A DNA stretch of 64,000 nucleotides, from assembly GCF_029892095.1 (NCBI RefSeq), contig NZ_JARZAE010000004.1:5766001-5830000 (forward strand). The letters are read 5' to 3'. Shown piece by piece: positions 51,592 through 60,532 of this stretch. The number at the start of each line of letters is the position of its first letter. The stretch's first letter is position 1. Below the pieces are notes generated by a model. That model did not search any database and was not told where the DNA came from. It saw only the letters and a list, made by a program, of their open reading frames with translations. The stretch is from Kitasatospora sp. MAP12-44 (lineage in GTDB: Bacteria; Actinomycetota; Actinomycetes; Streptomycetales; Streptomycetaceae). The position numbers were made by a program, and so were the translations under genes.

Positions 51592-53799
51592 CTACCCCTG
51601 CACCGCCAGGACCAGCGGCAACACGGCTTCGGCCCCGGCCCGGCGGAGCAGCCGGGCGGCGACCGTGACCGTCCAGCCGCTGTCGACCAGATCGTCCACC
51701 AGCAGGACGGGCCCGGGCGTCGCGGCCAGTGCCTCGGTGAGTGCGGGCGGGATCACCAGCGAGCCGGCCAGTGAGTGCAGCCGCTGTGCGCTGTTGCTCC
51801 GGGCGCCGTAGGGCGCGCGGCCGTCCACGTATTCGATCCGGCCGAGCAGCGGCAGTCGGCCGATCGCTCCGATCCGGGCGCCCAGGCTGGCGACCAGCTC
51901 CGGCCGCGAGGCGGAGCTCATGGTGACCACGCCCACCGGCCTGGCCGTCTCCGGGCTGCTCCCGGCCCAGCCGCCCGGCCCGCGGGCCCAGTCCGCCAGC
52001 ACCGTGACCAGGGCGTCCAGCACATCCGAGGGGACGGCGGCGTCGGCCGCGCCGGGGGCGAGCATGGTGCGCAGCCGGCCACCCCAGCCGATGTCGGACA
52101 GCCGGCCCAGCGCCCGGCCGGACTGCGCCTGCTCGCCGGCCGGGATGCGGCCCTTGAGCGACACACCGAGCGCGTCCATGCCGGTCGGCCAGAGCCGGCG
52201 GGGTTCGAAGGCCACGCCGGGGCGGCCCAGGGCCGCTCGGGCCGCGTCGAGCGCCTCGGCGGAGACCTCCGGCCGCAGCCGCGGCCCCGCGCAGACATCG
52301 CAGCGGCCGCACGGGACGGCCTCCTCGTCGTCCAGCTGACGGCGCAGGAACTCCATCCGGCAACGGGCGGCGGTCGCGTAGTCCCGCATGGCCTGCTGTT
52401 CGGCCTCCCTGGCCCGAGCCACCTTGGCGTACCGCTCGCCGTCGTAGGCCCAGCTCTCGCCGGTGGCGAGCCACCCGCCGCGCACCCGGCGCACGGCGCC
52501 GTCCACGTCCAGCACCTTGAGCATGGTCTCCAGCCGGGCGCGGCGCAGGTCCACCCGGGTCTCCAGAGCGGCGGTGGAGAGCGGCCGGCCGGCCTCCTCC
52601 AGTGCGCCGAGGGTGCGCCGGACCTGCTCCTCGGGCGGGAACCCGAGGGAGGCGAAGTACCGCCAGATCGCCTCGTCCTCCCGGCCGGGCAGCAGCAGCA
52701 CCTCGGCCCGGTCAACCCCGCGCCCGGCGCGGCCGACCTGCTGGTAGTACGCGATCGGCGAGCCGGGCGAGCCCAGGTGCACCACGAAGCCGAGGTCGGG
52801 CTTGTCGAAGCCCATGCCCAGCGCGGAGGTGGCCACCAGTGCCTTGACCCGGTTGGCCAGCAGGTCGGCTTCGGCGCTGCGGCGGTCGGCGTCCTCGGTC
52901 CGGCCGGAGTAGGAGGCGACCTCGAAGCCTCGGCTGCGCAGGAAGTCGGTGACCTCGTCGGTGGCGGCCACCGTGAGGGTGTAGATGATGCCCGAGCCCG
53001 GAAGCTCGTTGAGGTGGTCGGCGAGCCAGCCCAGCCGGTGGGCCGGATCGGGCAGCGAGAGCACCGAGAGGCTGAGGCTCTCCCGGTCCAGTGGGCCGCG
53101 CAGCACCAGCGCCCGGCCGTCCGAGCCGCCCGTGCCCAGCTGCTCGGCGACGTCCTCGGTCACCCGGGCGTTGGCGGTGGCGGTGGTCGCCAGCACCGGG
53201 ACGCCGGGGGAGAGCTCCGCCAGCATGGTGCGCAGCCGCCGGTAGTCGGGCCGGAAGTCGTGGCCCCAGTCGGAGATGCAGTGCGCCTCGTCGACCACCA
53301 GCAGGCCGGTGGAGGCGGCCAGTTTGGGCAGCACCTGGTCACGGAAGTCGGGGTTGTTCAGCCGCTCGGGGCTGACCAGCAGGATGTCGACGGAGCCGGC
53401 CGCGACCTCGGCCTGGATCTCGTCCCACTCCTGCGGGTTGGCCGAGTTGATGGTGCGGGCCTGGATGCCGGCCCGGGCGGCGGACTCCACCTGGTTGCGC
53501 ATCAGGGCGAGCAGCGGCGAGACGATCACCGTCGGGCCCGAGCCGGCCGAGCGCAGCAGGGCGGTCGCGATGAAGTAGACGGCGGACTTGCCCCACCCGG
53601 TGCGCTGGACCACCAGGGCCCGGCGCCGGTCCAGCACCAGGGCCTCGATGGCCAGCCACTGATCCTCGCGCAGCCGGGCCGCCGGGCCGGCGAGCTCGCG
53701 CAGGACAGCTTCGGCCCGGGCGCGGGCTGCCGCCCGGTCGGCGGGGGTCGGCGCGAGCTCGGTCGGGGGGTACGGCTGGGGCTGGTCCATGGGGACCAT
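51592..53799 (-). CDS. recQ: RecQ-family helicase with C-terminal phosphoribosyltransferase-like domain
   Basis: ATP-dependent DNA helicase, 735 residues. Helicase motifs: motif 0/I REDQWLAIEALV and VQRTGWGKSAVYF, Walker B DEAHCISDWGHDFRPDYRRL, motif III TATA, and YYQQVGRAGRG (motif VI). The RecQ zinc-binding region follows (RCRMEFLRRQLDDEEAVPC, GRCDVCAG). The last ~160 residues contain VLLVDDLVDSGWTVTVAARL, the PRPP-binding signature of phosphoribosyltransferases, and no HRDC domain. ATG 53799 is used; ATG 53790 is an alternative. This helicase-PRT fusion is the form found at this chromosomal site in streptomycetes as far as I recall. Confidence 0.85.
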   Translation of the reverse strand: MVPMDQPQPYPPTELAPTPADRAAARARAEAVLRELAGPAARLREDQWLAIEALVLDRRRALVVQRTGWGKSAVYFIATALLRSAGSGPTVIVSPLLALMRNQVESAARAGIQARTINSANPQEWDEIQAEVAAGSVDILLVSPERLNNPDFRDQVLPKLAASTGLLVVDEAHCISDWGHDFRPDYRRLRTMLAELSPGVPVLATTATANARVTEDVAEQLGTGGSDGRALVLRGPLDRESLSLSVLSLPDPAHRLGWLADHLNELPGSGIIYTLTVAATDEVTDFLRSRGFEVASYSGRTEDADRRSAEADLLANRVKALVATSALGMGFDKPDLGFVVHLGSPGSPIAYYQQVGRAGRGVDRAEVLLLPGREDEAIWRYFASLGFPPEEQVRRTLGALEEAGRPLSTAALETRVDLRRARLETMLKVLDVDGAVRRVRGGWLATGESWAYDGERYAKVARAREAEQQAMRDYATAARCRMEFLRRQLDDEEAVPCGRCDVCAGPRLRPEVSAEALDAARAALGRPGVAFEPRRLWPTGMDALGVSLKGRIPAGEQAQSGRALGRLSDIGWGGRLRTMLAPGAADAAVPSDVLDALVTVLADWARGPGGWAGSSPETARPVGVVTMSSASRPELVASLGARIGAIGRLPLLGRIEYVDGRAPYGARSNSAQRLHSLAGSLVIPPALTEALAATPGPVLLVDDLVDSGWTVTVAARLLRRAGAEAVLPLVLAVQG

Positions 53800-53961
53800 G
53801 TAACCCCGTCCGGCCGACAGCGGGCCACCTGCTGCTCCCAACCTGTGGATAACGTGCCATTTGCACCCATCCGAGTGAGGGCGGTTGTCCCCAGGCAGCT
53901 GGTTGTCCACAGGAAAAAAGAACTTCGGACCGTGTGGCCGAAGCGGCTGCACGCTTCGGCC
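53800..53961. promoter_or_regulatory. DnaA-box cluster between recQ and the DUF4192 gene
   Basis: Three DnaA-box sequences within 68 bp: TTATCCACA on the minus strand (53844-53852), TTGTCCCCA (53885-53893, one mismatch) and TTGTCCACA (53903-53911), the last being the exact streptomycete consensus. They lie in the divergent promoter region of recQ and the DUF4192 gene, followed by an A-rich tract. dnaA, dnaN and the larger box clusters of oriC are absent, so this is a satellite cluster and not the origin. Confidence 0.65.
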
Positions 53962-55440
53962 ATGAACCACGACGACGCGACTCCCTCGACTCCCTCGACC
54001 CCCTCGCCCGGTGGCCGGCTTCCCGAGCCGTTGCCGGTCAGGATGCGCAGCCCGGCCGACATGGCCGCGATGCTGCCCTACCTGCTGGGCTTCTTCCCCG
54101 ACGACAGCGTCGTCGCCGTCGGCCTGCAGGGCCCGTCCTTCCGCCAGGGCGGGGTGATCCGGCTCGACATCCCCGAGGATCCGCGCGACTGGCCCTTCAT
54201 CGCCGAGGAGAGCGCGCGGCTGCTGCTGGAGCTCTCCACGGCGCGCGATCGGCGACCGGCGGCCGTGCTGCTCTACCTGTGCCGGGATTCGAGTCCCGGC
54301 GCGGCCGCGGTGACCGGTTGGCTGCGCCCACTCGCGGATCACCTGGTCCAGGCGTTCCGCGCCCTGGACCTGCCGGTAAAGGAGGCGCTCTGCCTCTCCG
54401 ACGGCCGCTGGTGGTCCTACCTGTGCGCGGATCCGGCCTGCTGCGACCCGCGGGGGACGCCGGTGCACTCCGGTCTGGACCCGGGTCCGGCGGTGGCCGC
54501 CGCGACCTTCGCCGGGTTGGCGCCACGCGGCAGCCGCAAGGCCATCACGGAGGCGCTCACCCCGATCGGGCCGCCTGCCCAGGAGCCCCAGCGGCAGGCT
54601 CTGGAGCGGTGGACGGCGGTCCTGCTGGCGGCCATCGACCGGCCCGGCGGCCTGGCACAACTGCTCGACGACACCGCCCAGTTGCTGGCGGAGGTGATGG
54701 CCGAGTTCCGCGCGGGGTCGCTGCAACTGGACGACGATCGCGCGGCCCGGTTGATCCTGGGCCTGCAGGACAAGCTCAGCCGCGACCGCGCCGCCGAGTA
54801 CGCCGAGCCGGACGAGCTCGCTTGCGCCCAGCGGCTGTGGCGCTGCCTGGCACGGCGTTGCGTGCCTCCGTTCGAGGAGTACGCGGCAGCGCCGCTGACG
54901 CTGCTGGCCTGGACGGCATGGCTGGCGGGTGACGTTGCCACAAGTCGGGTGGTGCTGGCCAAGGCGCTGGATCTGGATCCGGACTACACGCTCGCCCAGC
55001 TGCTGTACCGCTCGCTCAACGGTGGCCTGGAGCCCGACCGACTCCTCGAAACCGTCCGGGCGGCGCGCTCCCGGCGCGACCCACCTGAGGCGGCGTCACC
55101 CCCGATCGCCACCGGCCCCGCGAGGACTCCGGTCGGGCGGGAGCCCGGAGCCGTGGGTTCCTCGGGTGCCGGCAGCCCCGGCGAGGCCGCCGCCGATCGC
55201 GCCGGCCCGGGCGGGCCGTTGCCCGGCCGGCGCATCCCGGGCCAACGCCAGGGCGGTGGCCCGCTGCCGCCGCGGCTCCCCGACGCCACGACGCGGCCGC
55301 CGGATCCGGGCACACCGCCGGGCGCCGCCACCAGCGCGGCGGCCGCCCCGGCAGCTCCCGGCCACCGCTTCGCCCGCCCGGCCGGCTGGGGCGGGCGCCG
55401 ACACCCCCGCAAGATCCGTGACTCCTCGATCGGAGCCTGA
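53962..55440 (+). CDS. DUF4192 protein
   Basis: 492-residue protein. The core (about residues 20-350) matches the actinobacterial DUF4192 pattern: SPADMAAMLPYLLGFFPDDS VVAVGLQG at the N-terminus, WWSYLCADPACCDPRGTP and AWLAGDVATSRVVLAKALDL, the last being a TPR-like segment, written here in parts. The C-terminal ~120 residues are Pro/Gly/Arg-rich and disordered. The function of the family is unknown. It is divergent from recQ, sharing the DnaA-box region. No ribosome site is obvious at ATG 53962. Confidence 0.78.
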   Translation: MNHDDATPSTPSTPSPGGRLPEPLPVRMRSPADMAAMLPYLLGFFPDDSVVAVGLQGPSFRQGGVIRLDIPEDPRDWPFIAEESARLLLELSTARDRRPAAVLLYLCRDSSPGAAAVTGWLRPLADHLVQAFRALDLPVKEALCLSDGRWWSYLCADPACCDPRGTPVHSGLDPGPAVAAATFAGLAPRGSRKAITEALTPIGPPAQEPQRQALERWTAVLLAAIDRPGGLAQLLDDTAQLLAEVMAEFRAGSLQLDDDRAARLILGLQDKLSRDRAAEYAEPDELACAQRLWRCLARRCVPPFEEYAAAPLTLLAWTAWLAGDVATSRVVLAKALDLDPDYTLAQLLYRSLNGGLEPDRLLETVRAARSRRDPPEAASPPIATGPARTPVGREPGAVGSSGAGSPGEAAADRAGPGGPLPGRRIPGQRQGGGPLPPRLPDATTRPPDPGTPPGAATSAAAAPAAPGHRFARPAGWGGRRHPRKIRDSSIGA

Positions 55441-55588
55441 GATGACCAGGTACCCCAAGACGACCCTGCGGCACAGGCTTCCCGTGCTGCTCCGACTCGC
55501 GCTGGCGGCGCCGCAGCGGCGCTACCGCGCGCGCACCCGGCCGGCCGGCCGCCACCGTGCCCCTCGCCGCCCGTTCGGCCGCCGGCCG

Positions 55589-56902
55589 CTACAGCTCGCC
55601 GTGGTTCATCCGGATCAGCCGGTCCAGGACCTGGGTGCCGCTGACCCGCAGACCGTCGTGCTCCCACTCGTTGGTCACCCAGGTCCGCAGCCCTCGCACG
55701 GCGTCCGCTGTCGCCAGCGAATCGGCCGTGTCCACGTACATGTCGTCGTGGTAGACAGCCGCCACCACCGGGACTTGGTTGGCCGCCAGCACCGAGGGCT
55801 CGTAGAGGTCGGGCCAGTCGGTGCGCTGGGCGAGCAGCTCGGCGGCTCCCTGCAAGGGGCGCAGAGCCGGGTCGGTCTCGAACATCCAGGGGTAGATCAT
55901 CTCCCCGGTGAGGTGCACCGGAGTCCCGGCCTCCAGCGCCTGCGCGGCGTCGAAGTCCGCAAACTCCTTCCGCACGCGCTCGGCCGCCCAGTCCGTCGCC
56001 CCCGGGTCCACCGAGCGCTGCCCGTAGATGGACTCGTGCAGCACCGCGTAGAGCGGTCCCTCCGCGAAGGAGAGCTTGGCCTGGGCCCCGGCCAGGAACG
56101 TGTCGGAGAGCTCCAGGCCCGCGCTGCCGCGCACCCAGGCTTCCTCCAGCAGGTAGTGCAGCGTGGCCGAGCCGCTGCCGGCACCGAGCAGCTGGCCGAG
56201 CGACTGGAAGGCCTCCACGGTCAGCAGTCCGCCGCCGGGCAACCGGGCCGGCGCCGCGACCAGGTGCTCGGCGATCCGGCGCACCGCCTCGACGTCCTGG
56301 GGGTAGTTGGCGTAGTGGCCCTTGTTCTTGCGGGCCACGCGCGGGTAGGCGGCCCGGTACACGTCCGCCGCGCTGGCCCGCAGGCCGGCCAGGCCGCCCG
56401 TCACCATGGCCTCCCGCAGGCCCTCGGGCGCGAGCGACAGGTAGGTCAGGGTGCAGAAGCCGCCGAAGCTCTGACCGAGCAGGCTCCACTTCCCCTGCTC
56501 TCCGATCAGCCGACGGCGGATCAGTTCGGCATCGCGGACGATCGAGTCGGCGCGGAAGTTCGCCAGGTAGTCCGCCTGCTCCTGCGCGCTGCCGCGCAGC
56601 AGCAGGGTCTGGCGCGTGGCCGGGGTGGACCGACCGGTGCCGCGCTGGTCGAGCAGCAGCACCCGGTAGTCGTCCAGCGCCCGGTCCAGCCAGGCGTCCC
56701 GGCCCAGCGGGCGCCCGGCCTTGCCACCCGGCCCGCCCTGCAGGAAGAGCAGCCACGGCAGGTCCGCCCGCCGCTTGCCCGCTGCCACGATCTCCCGCGC
56801 GTAGACCTCGATCTGCTCACCCTGCGGTGCCTGGTGGTCCAGCGGTACCTGGAACAGATGATCGGTCAGGACGATCCCGGGCTGCCGGCTGACGACGGAC
56901 AT
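55589..56902 (-). CDS. Proline iminopeptidase-like alpha/beta hydrolase
   Basis: 437-residue hydrolase of the S33 family (prolyl aminopeptidase type). The oxyanion motif is LFLQGGPGGKAG, the nucleophile Ser lies in LLGQSFGGFCTLTYLS, the DQRGTGRST motif is present, and the catalytic His is near YHDDMYVD or WEHDG. GAGGAG 6 bp before the ATG fixes the start. It is monocistronic and divergent from the debranching gene. A signal peptide is absent, so it is cytoplasmic. Confidence 0.85.
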   Translation of the reverse strand: MSVVSRQPGIVLTDHLFQVPLDHQAPQGEQIEVYAREIVAAGKRRADLPWLLFLQGGPGGKAGRPLGRDAWLDRALDDYRVLLLDQRGTGRSTPATRQTLLLRGSAQEQADYLANFRADSIVRDAELIRRRLIGEQGKWSLLGQSFGGFCTLTYLSLAPEGLREAMVTGGLAGLRASAADVYRAAYPRVARKNKGHYANYPQDVEAVRRIAEHLVAAPARLPGGGLLTVEAFQSLGQLLGAGSGSATLHYLLEEAWVRGSAGLELSDTFLAGAQAKLSFAEGPLYAVLHESIYGQRSVDPGATDWAAERVRKEFADFDAAQALEAGTPVHLTGEMIYPWMFETDPALRPLQGAAELLAQRTDWPDLYEPSVLAANQVPVVAAVYHDDMYVDTADSLATADAVRGLRTWVTNEWEHDGLRVSGTQVLDRLIRMNHGEL

Positions 56903-57406
56903 GAGGCTCCTCGGTCTGTAATCGATGTGCTGGGCCGTCGCGTCGGGCCACAACTGCCGCGCGCGACACCCGCGCTGGTCACGGGTGTACCCCGGCGCCG
57001 CTCGGAGGTCTTTCCGATGGAGGAGGCGCCACCCCGGCACCGTATCCTGACGGCAACCGACCAGCGCCGGGGCCGTCCGCAGCTGGTGGCCGGCCCCCTT
57101 CCGACGCAGCGGCGGGCACCGAGGCCCACCGAATGCGGCACCGCACGGACAACTGATCGGAGCCGCAGACACCTTGGGCGTGACCTGCGCCCGGTGCGCC
57201 GCGTTCACTCTGCGGGGCACCGCCGAGCCCACTGTGCGTGGTGCTGCCCCGCGCGGGGGAGCGGTGGCCGGGTCCGTCCCGATCTGCCCTACCGTGACGC
57301 CGGTGTTCCGCGGCGGACGGCTCGGGAGGATCCGAGCGCACGCAGGACGACCCACGGCAGCCGTGGCCCACGGGCCCGTCCTGCCCACCGACAGGAGGAG
57401 AACCCG
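56903..57406. other. Non-coding region between divergent genes
   Basis: About 500 bp without a convincing gene. Short open frames on both strands here have atypical composition and no ribosome site. TATCCT at 57044 is an isolated -10-like hexamer. Promoters for both divergent genes must lie within it. Confidence 0.5.
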
Positions 57407-59536
57407 GTGACGGCCCCCAGGCCAGCAGAGACTGTGTTGCCGGCCGAGACGGTCGGCGGGTCCCGGCCCATGTCCGCGGGCCGGGCCGAGCCGATGGCCA
57501 CCGGCCCCGCTCGTCCCGCCCCGCAGGCGCGAAGGCAGTCGGTCTCCGCCCACGGTGACGTGCTCTGCGTCAACGCCCCCGCGATGGCGGCCTCCGGCCC
57601 CGACGGGCAGCTGCGCGGTGAGGGGCTGCACGGGTTCTTTCGATCCGGCATCCGCACGCTCAGCAGGATGGAGCTCAGGCTGGGCGGGATCGAGCCGCTC
57701 GCGCTCCAGGGCGACCTCTCCACCACCGCCCAGGCCCGTTTCCTGGCCGCGGTCCGCACCCCCGGGGACATGGATCCCGACCCGGCGCTGACGGTGGAGC
57801 GGCTGCGGCACGCCGACGGCGTGGAGACGATCACCGTGCGCAACGCGGGCAGCCGACCGGCCCGTCTGCCGCTGGAGATCACCCTCGGCACGGACCTCGG
57901 CAACCTCGCCGACATCGCGGCGGGCCAGCGCTCTCCGGATGTCCCGGGCCAGGTCCAGTCAGCCGGGCTGCGCTGGGCGGGCCGCGGGCACGGCGCGGTG
58001 GTCTCCGCCCGACCCTCACCGCACGCGGTGCTGGCCGGCGCCGGCGTGCTGCGCTGGGATCTGGAGGTGCAGCCCGGGGCCCGATGGTCCGTCGAACTCC
58101 GGGTCGAGCTGGAGACCGCCCCGACCGCGGTACGCCCCCCGATCGGCAGGGGCACGGGTGTCCCGCTGCCCTGGCCGGATCTGGCGATCCGCTGCGACGA
58201 CTCGCGCGCCGAGCTGCTCGTTCGGCGCTCGCTGGACGCGTTGGGCGGCCTGGTCCTCGCGGACTCCGACCGGCCGACCGATCTGTACACCGCCTCGGGA
58301 GCGCCCTGGAGATTCGGCCTTGCCGCCGCCGACGCCCTGTGGTCGGCCCGGCTCACGCTCCCGCTGGGCACCAGGCTGGCCGCCGGGACGCTGCGAGCGC
58401 TGGCCCGCCGCCAGCAGAACGCCACCGGCCCGTCCCCCCGGGCCGAGGGCCTGATCCCCGGGGCGCTGCGCCACGCCGGCCCCGAACTGCCGCCCTCCTG
58501 CACGGCCACCGAGGCCACCCTGCTCTTCGTCACAGTGCTGGCCGAGGCCTGGCGCTGGGGACTGTCGAGACCGGAGGTCGCCGAGCTGCTCCCGGCCGCC
58601 GAGCGTGCCCTCGCCGCGCTGCGGGCGACCACGGAGAGCAGTCCGGTCGACGGCTTCGTCACCGACCTCGGGCGGGCCGCCGACGACCGGACCGGCTATC
58701 CCCCGGCGGCCCGCTGCGAGGTGCAGGCCCAGGCACACCGCGCCGCCCTGCACGGGGCAGAGCTGCTGGAGGCTTTCGGCCGTCCCGGCGCGGCGCAGTG
58801 GCGGGACTGGGCGGCCGGACTGCGCGGCCGCTTCAGGGAGCGGTTCTGGGTCGACGACCTCTCGGGCGGCCGGCCGGCCGCCGCGCTGACCGCGGACGAC
58901 CGCGCCCTGCCCGCTGTCGCGAGTTCCCTCGTGCACCTGCTGGATCTCGGTCTCGGGGCCGAAGGCGCCGCCCTGCCAGGCCTGCTGGACCGCGAGCAGA
59001 CCAGGCTGCTGGCCCAGCGGCTGGCGGCGCCGGAGCTGGACTGCGGGTGGGGACTGCGCACGCTCAGCTCCAAGTCGGCGCGCTTCAACCCGTTGGGCCA
59101 CCGCAGCGGCGCCGTGCGGGTCCACGAGACCGCCCTGGCGGTGTCCGGTCTGGCGGAGGCCGGGTTCGAGCGCGAGGCCGGTGCGCTGCTCGAGGGGCTG
59201 CTGGCGGCGTCGGCACACGTCGGCGGGCGCCTGCCGGAGATGTACGCCGGGGAGCAGCGGATGCCGGACTGCCCGCCCGTCCCGCACCCCGCCGCCTGCC
59301 GGCCGGCCGCCGCCTCCTCGGCCGCCGCCGCACACGCGGTCTTCGCGCTGGCAGGCGTCCGACCCGATGTGCCGGCCCGCCGCGTGATAGTCAGACCGGC
59401 CAGCACCGCGCCGCTGGGGGAGCTCGAGCTGTCCGGGCTGCGGGTCGCGGGGGAGCCGTTCTCGGTCAGGGTCAGCCGGATCGGGGTGGCGGTGGTGGAG
59501 GAGGCGTCCCCCGACCTCCAGTTGGGCGCCCGCTGA
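57407..59536 (+). CDS. Glycogen debranching N-terminal domain / six-hairpin glycosidase-like protein
   Basis: 709-residue protein. The N-terminal ~270 residues are the GDE N-terminal domain (LRGEGLHGFFRSGIRTLSRM, ELRLGGIEPLALQGDL), followed by an (alpha/alpha)6 barrel of the amylo-alpha-1,6-glucosidase family (GLVLADSDRPTDLYTASGAP, WRFGLAAADALWSARLTLPL, ELLEAFGRPGAAQWRDWAAG, GWGLRTLSSKSARFNPLGHR, HVGGRLPEMYAGEQRMPDCP). GTG 57407 follows AGGAGGAG by 6 bp. The natural substrate may be glycogen or trehalose-linked glucans; it is not linked to other glycan genes here. Confidence 0.85.
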   Translation: MTAPRPAETVLPAETVGGSRPMSAGRAEPMATGPARPAPQARRQSVSAHGDVLCVNAPAMAASGPDGQLRGEGLHGFFRSGIRTLSRMELRLGGIEPLALQGDLSTTAQARFLAAVRTPGDMDPDPALTVERLRHADGVETITVRNAGSRPARLPLEITLGTDLGNLADIAAGQRSPDVPGQVQSAGLRWAGRGHGAVVSARPSPHAVLAGAGVLRWDLEVQPGARWSVELRVELETAPTAVRPPIGRGTGVPLPWPDLAIRCDDSRAELLVRRSLDALGGLVLADSDRPTDLYTASGAPWRFGLAAADALWSARLTLPLGTRLAAGTLRALARRQQNATGPSPRAEGLIPGALRHAGPELPPSCTATEATLLFVTVLAEAWRWGLSRPEVAELLPAAERALAALRATTESSPVDGFVTDLGRAADDRTGYPPAARCEVQAQAHRAALHGAELLEAFGRPGAAQWRDWAAGLRGRFRERFWVDDLSGGRPAAALTADDRALPAVASSLVHLLDLGLGAEGAALPGLLDREQTRLLAQRLAAPELDCGWGLRTLSSKSARFNPLGHRSGAVRVHETALAVSGLAEAGFEREAGALLEGLLAASAHVGGRLPEMYAGEQRMPDCPPVPHPAACRPAAASSAAAAHAVFALAGVRPDVPARRVIVRPASTAPLGELELSGLRVAGEPFSVRVSRIGVAVVEEASPDLQLGAR

Positions 59537-59590
59537 TCCGGCAGTCGCCGCGTCACGGTGACCGCCCGCATCCGAAAGCGCACAGCCTCG

Positions 59591-59618
59591 TGTTTATCGT
59601 CAGAAAGACGACTATGAT
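59591..59618 (+). promoter_or_regulatory. Promoter and dyad of the Nudix regulator gene
   Basis: TATGAT (59613-59618) ends 7 bp before the ATG at 59626, so the mRNA is probably leaderless. The dyad TCGTC-AGAAA-GACGA (59597-59611) lies immediately upstream of the -10, where bound repressor would block transcription; autoregulation is likely. Confidence 0.55.
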
Positions 59619-59625
59619 CGCCGTC

Positions 59626-60375
59626 ATGTCGCGCTATGACCCGTCGGCCTTCCCCCCATTCGCAGTCACGGTCGACCTGGTGGTGCTGACTGTCAGGGAG
59701 CACGAGCTCTGCGCGCTGCTGGTACGCCGCGGCGAGCCGCCCTTCCAGGGCTACTGGGCGCTGCCCGGCGGCTTTGTGCGGCCCGACGAGGGGCTCGGCG
59801 AGGCGGCCTCCCGCGAACTGGCGGAGGAGACCGGCCTGCGCGCCCACGCGACGTCCGGTCAGGACGCCTCCGGCGCCCACCTGGAGCAGCTGGCCACCTA
59901 CGGCCATCCGCAGCGGGACCCCCGGATGCGAGTGGTGAGTGTGGCCCATCTCGCCCTGGCACCCGACCTGCCGACCCCCAGGCCGGGCGGCGATGCCCGC
60001 GGCGCCCGCTGGGCACCGGTCAGTGAACTGCTCGGCCCGGTGCCGAGCCCGGCCGACCGCGAGCCGCTCGCCTTCGACCACGCGCTGATCCTCGCCGAGG
60101 GGGTCGAGCGGGCGCGATCCAAGATCGAGTACTCCGCGCTGGCCACCGCCTTCTGCCCCAAGGAGTTCACCGTGGGGGAGCTGCGCCGGGTCTATGAGGC
60201 GGTCTGGGGTGTGGCGCTGGATCCGCGCAACTTCCACCGCAAGGTCACCGGCACGCCCGGCTTCCTGGTGCCCTCCGGCGGCACCACCACCCGTCAGGGA
60301 GGCCGCCCGGCCCAGCTGTTCACCGCGGGCCGGGCCACCGTGCTCAACCCGCCCATGCTCCGCCCGGAGTCCTGA
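59626..60375 (+). CDS. NrtR-like Nudix transcription regulator
   Basis: 249-residue protein. The N-terminal Nudix domain has a complete Nudix box (GFVRPDEG ... RELAEETGL, with the G-x5-E-x7-RE-x-x-EE-x-G pattern), so pyrophosphohydrolase activity on ADP-ribose-like ligands is possible. The C-terminal ~90 residues are a winged helix as in NrtR: IEYSALATAFCPKEFTVGEL, RRVYEAVWGVALDPRNFHRK, VTGTPGFLVPSGG. NrtR proteins control NAD metabolism or sugar genes using ADP-ribose. The adjacent gene upstream is a debranching-like enzyme, suggesting a carbon-metabolism role. Confidence 0.82.
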   Translation: MSRYDPSAFPPFAVTVDLVVLTVREHELCALLVRRGEPPFQGYWALPGGFVRPDEGLGEAASRELAEETGLRAHATSGQDASGAHLEQLATYGHPQRDPRMRVVSVAHLALAPDLPTPRPGGDARGARWAPVSELLGPVPSPADREPLAFDHALILAEGVERARSKIEYSALATAFCPKEFTVGELRRVYEAVWGVALDPRNFHRKVTGTPGFLVPSGGTTTRQGGRPAQLFTAGRATVLNPPMLRPES

Positions 60376-60532
60376 CCGGCGCTGTCCCCTGATCGAGTGA
60401 GCCGGTGCCCCGAGTGGCCCGTTCCGCTTCCGCAATGCCCGGTTTCTCCCACGGCCCGCCCTAGGGTGCTGGAACCGGGGCGACCCGTGTCGCCCCACGC
60501 CAGGGCAGCCGAGCAAGCGGGAGCAGCCAGTG

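Noticed and set aside
53844..53911. Origin of replication
   Set aside because: Only three DnaA boxes and no dnaA/dnaN neighbours; streptomycete oriC has many more boxes.
55442..55588. Small ORF directly after the DUF4192 stop
   Set aside because: ATG at 55442 has no clear ribosome site and the frame runs on into the antisense of the next gene; Arg/Pro-rich composition.
57174..57410. 78-codon open frame upstream of the debranching gene
   Set aside because: No ribosome site and low-complexity composition; probably promoter DNA.
54929..59536. 1535-codon plus-strand open frame
   Set aside because: Only the part from 57407 is protein-like with a ribosome site; the rest is an alternate frame of DUF4192 and the antisense of the hydrolase.
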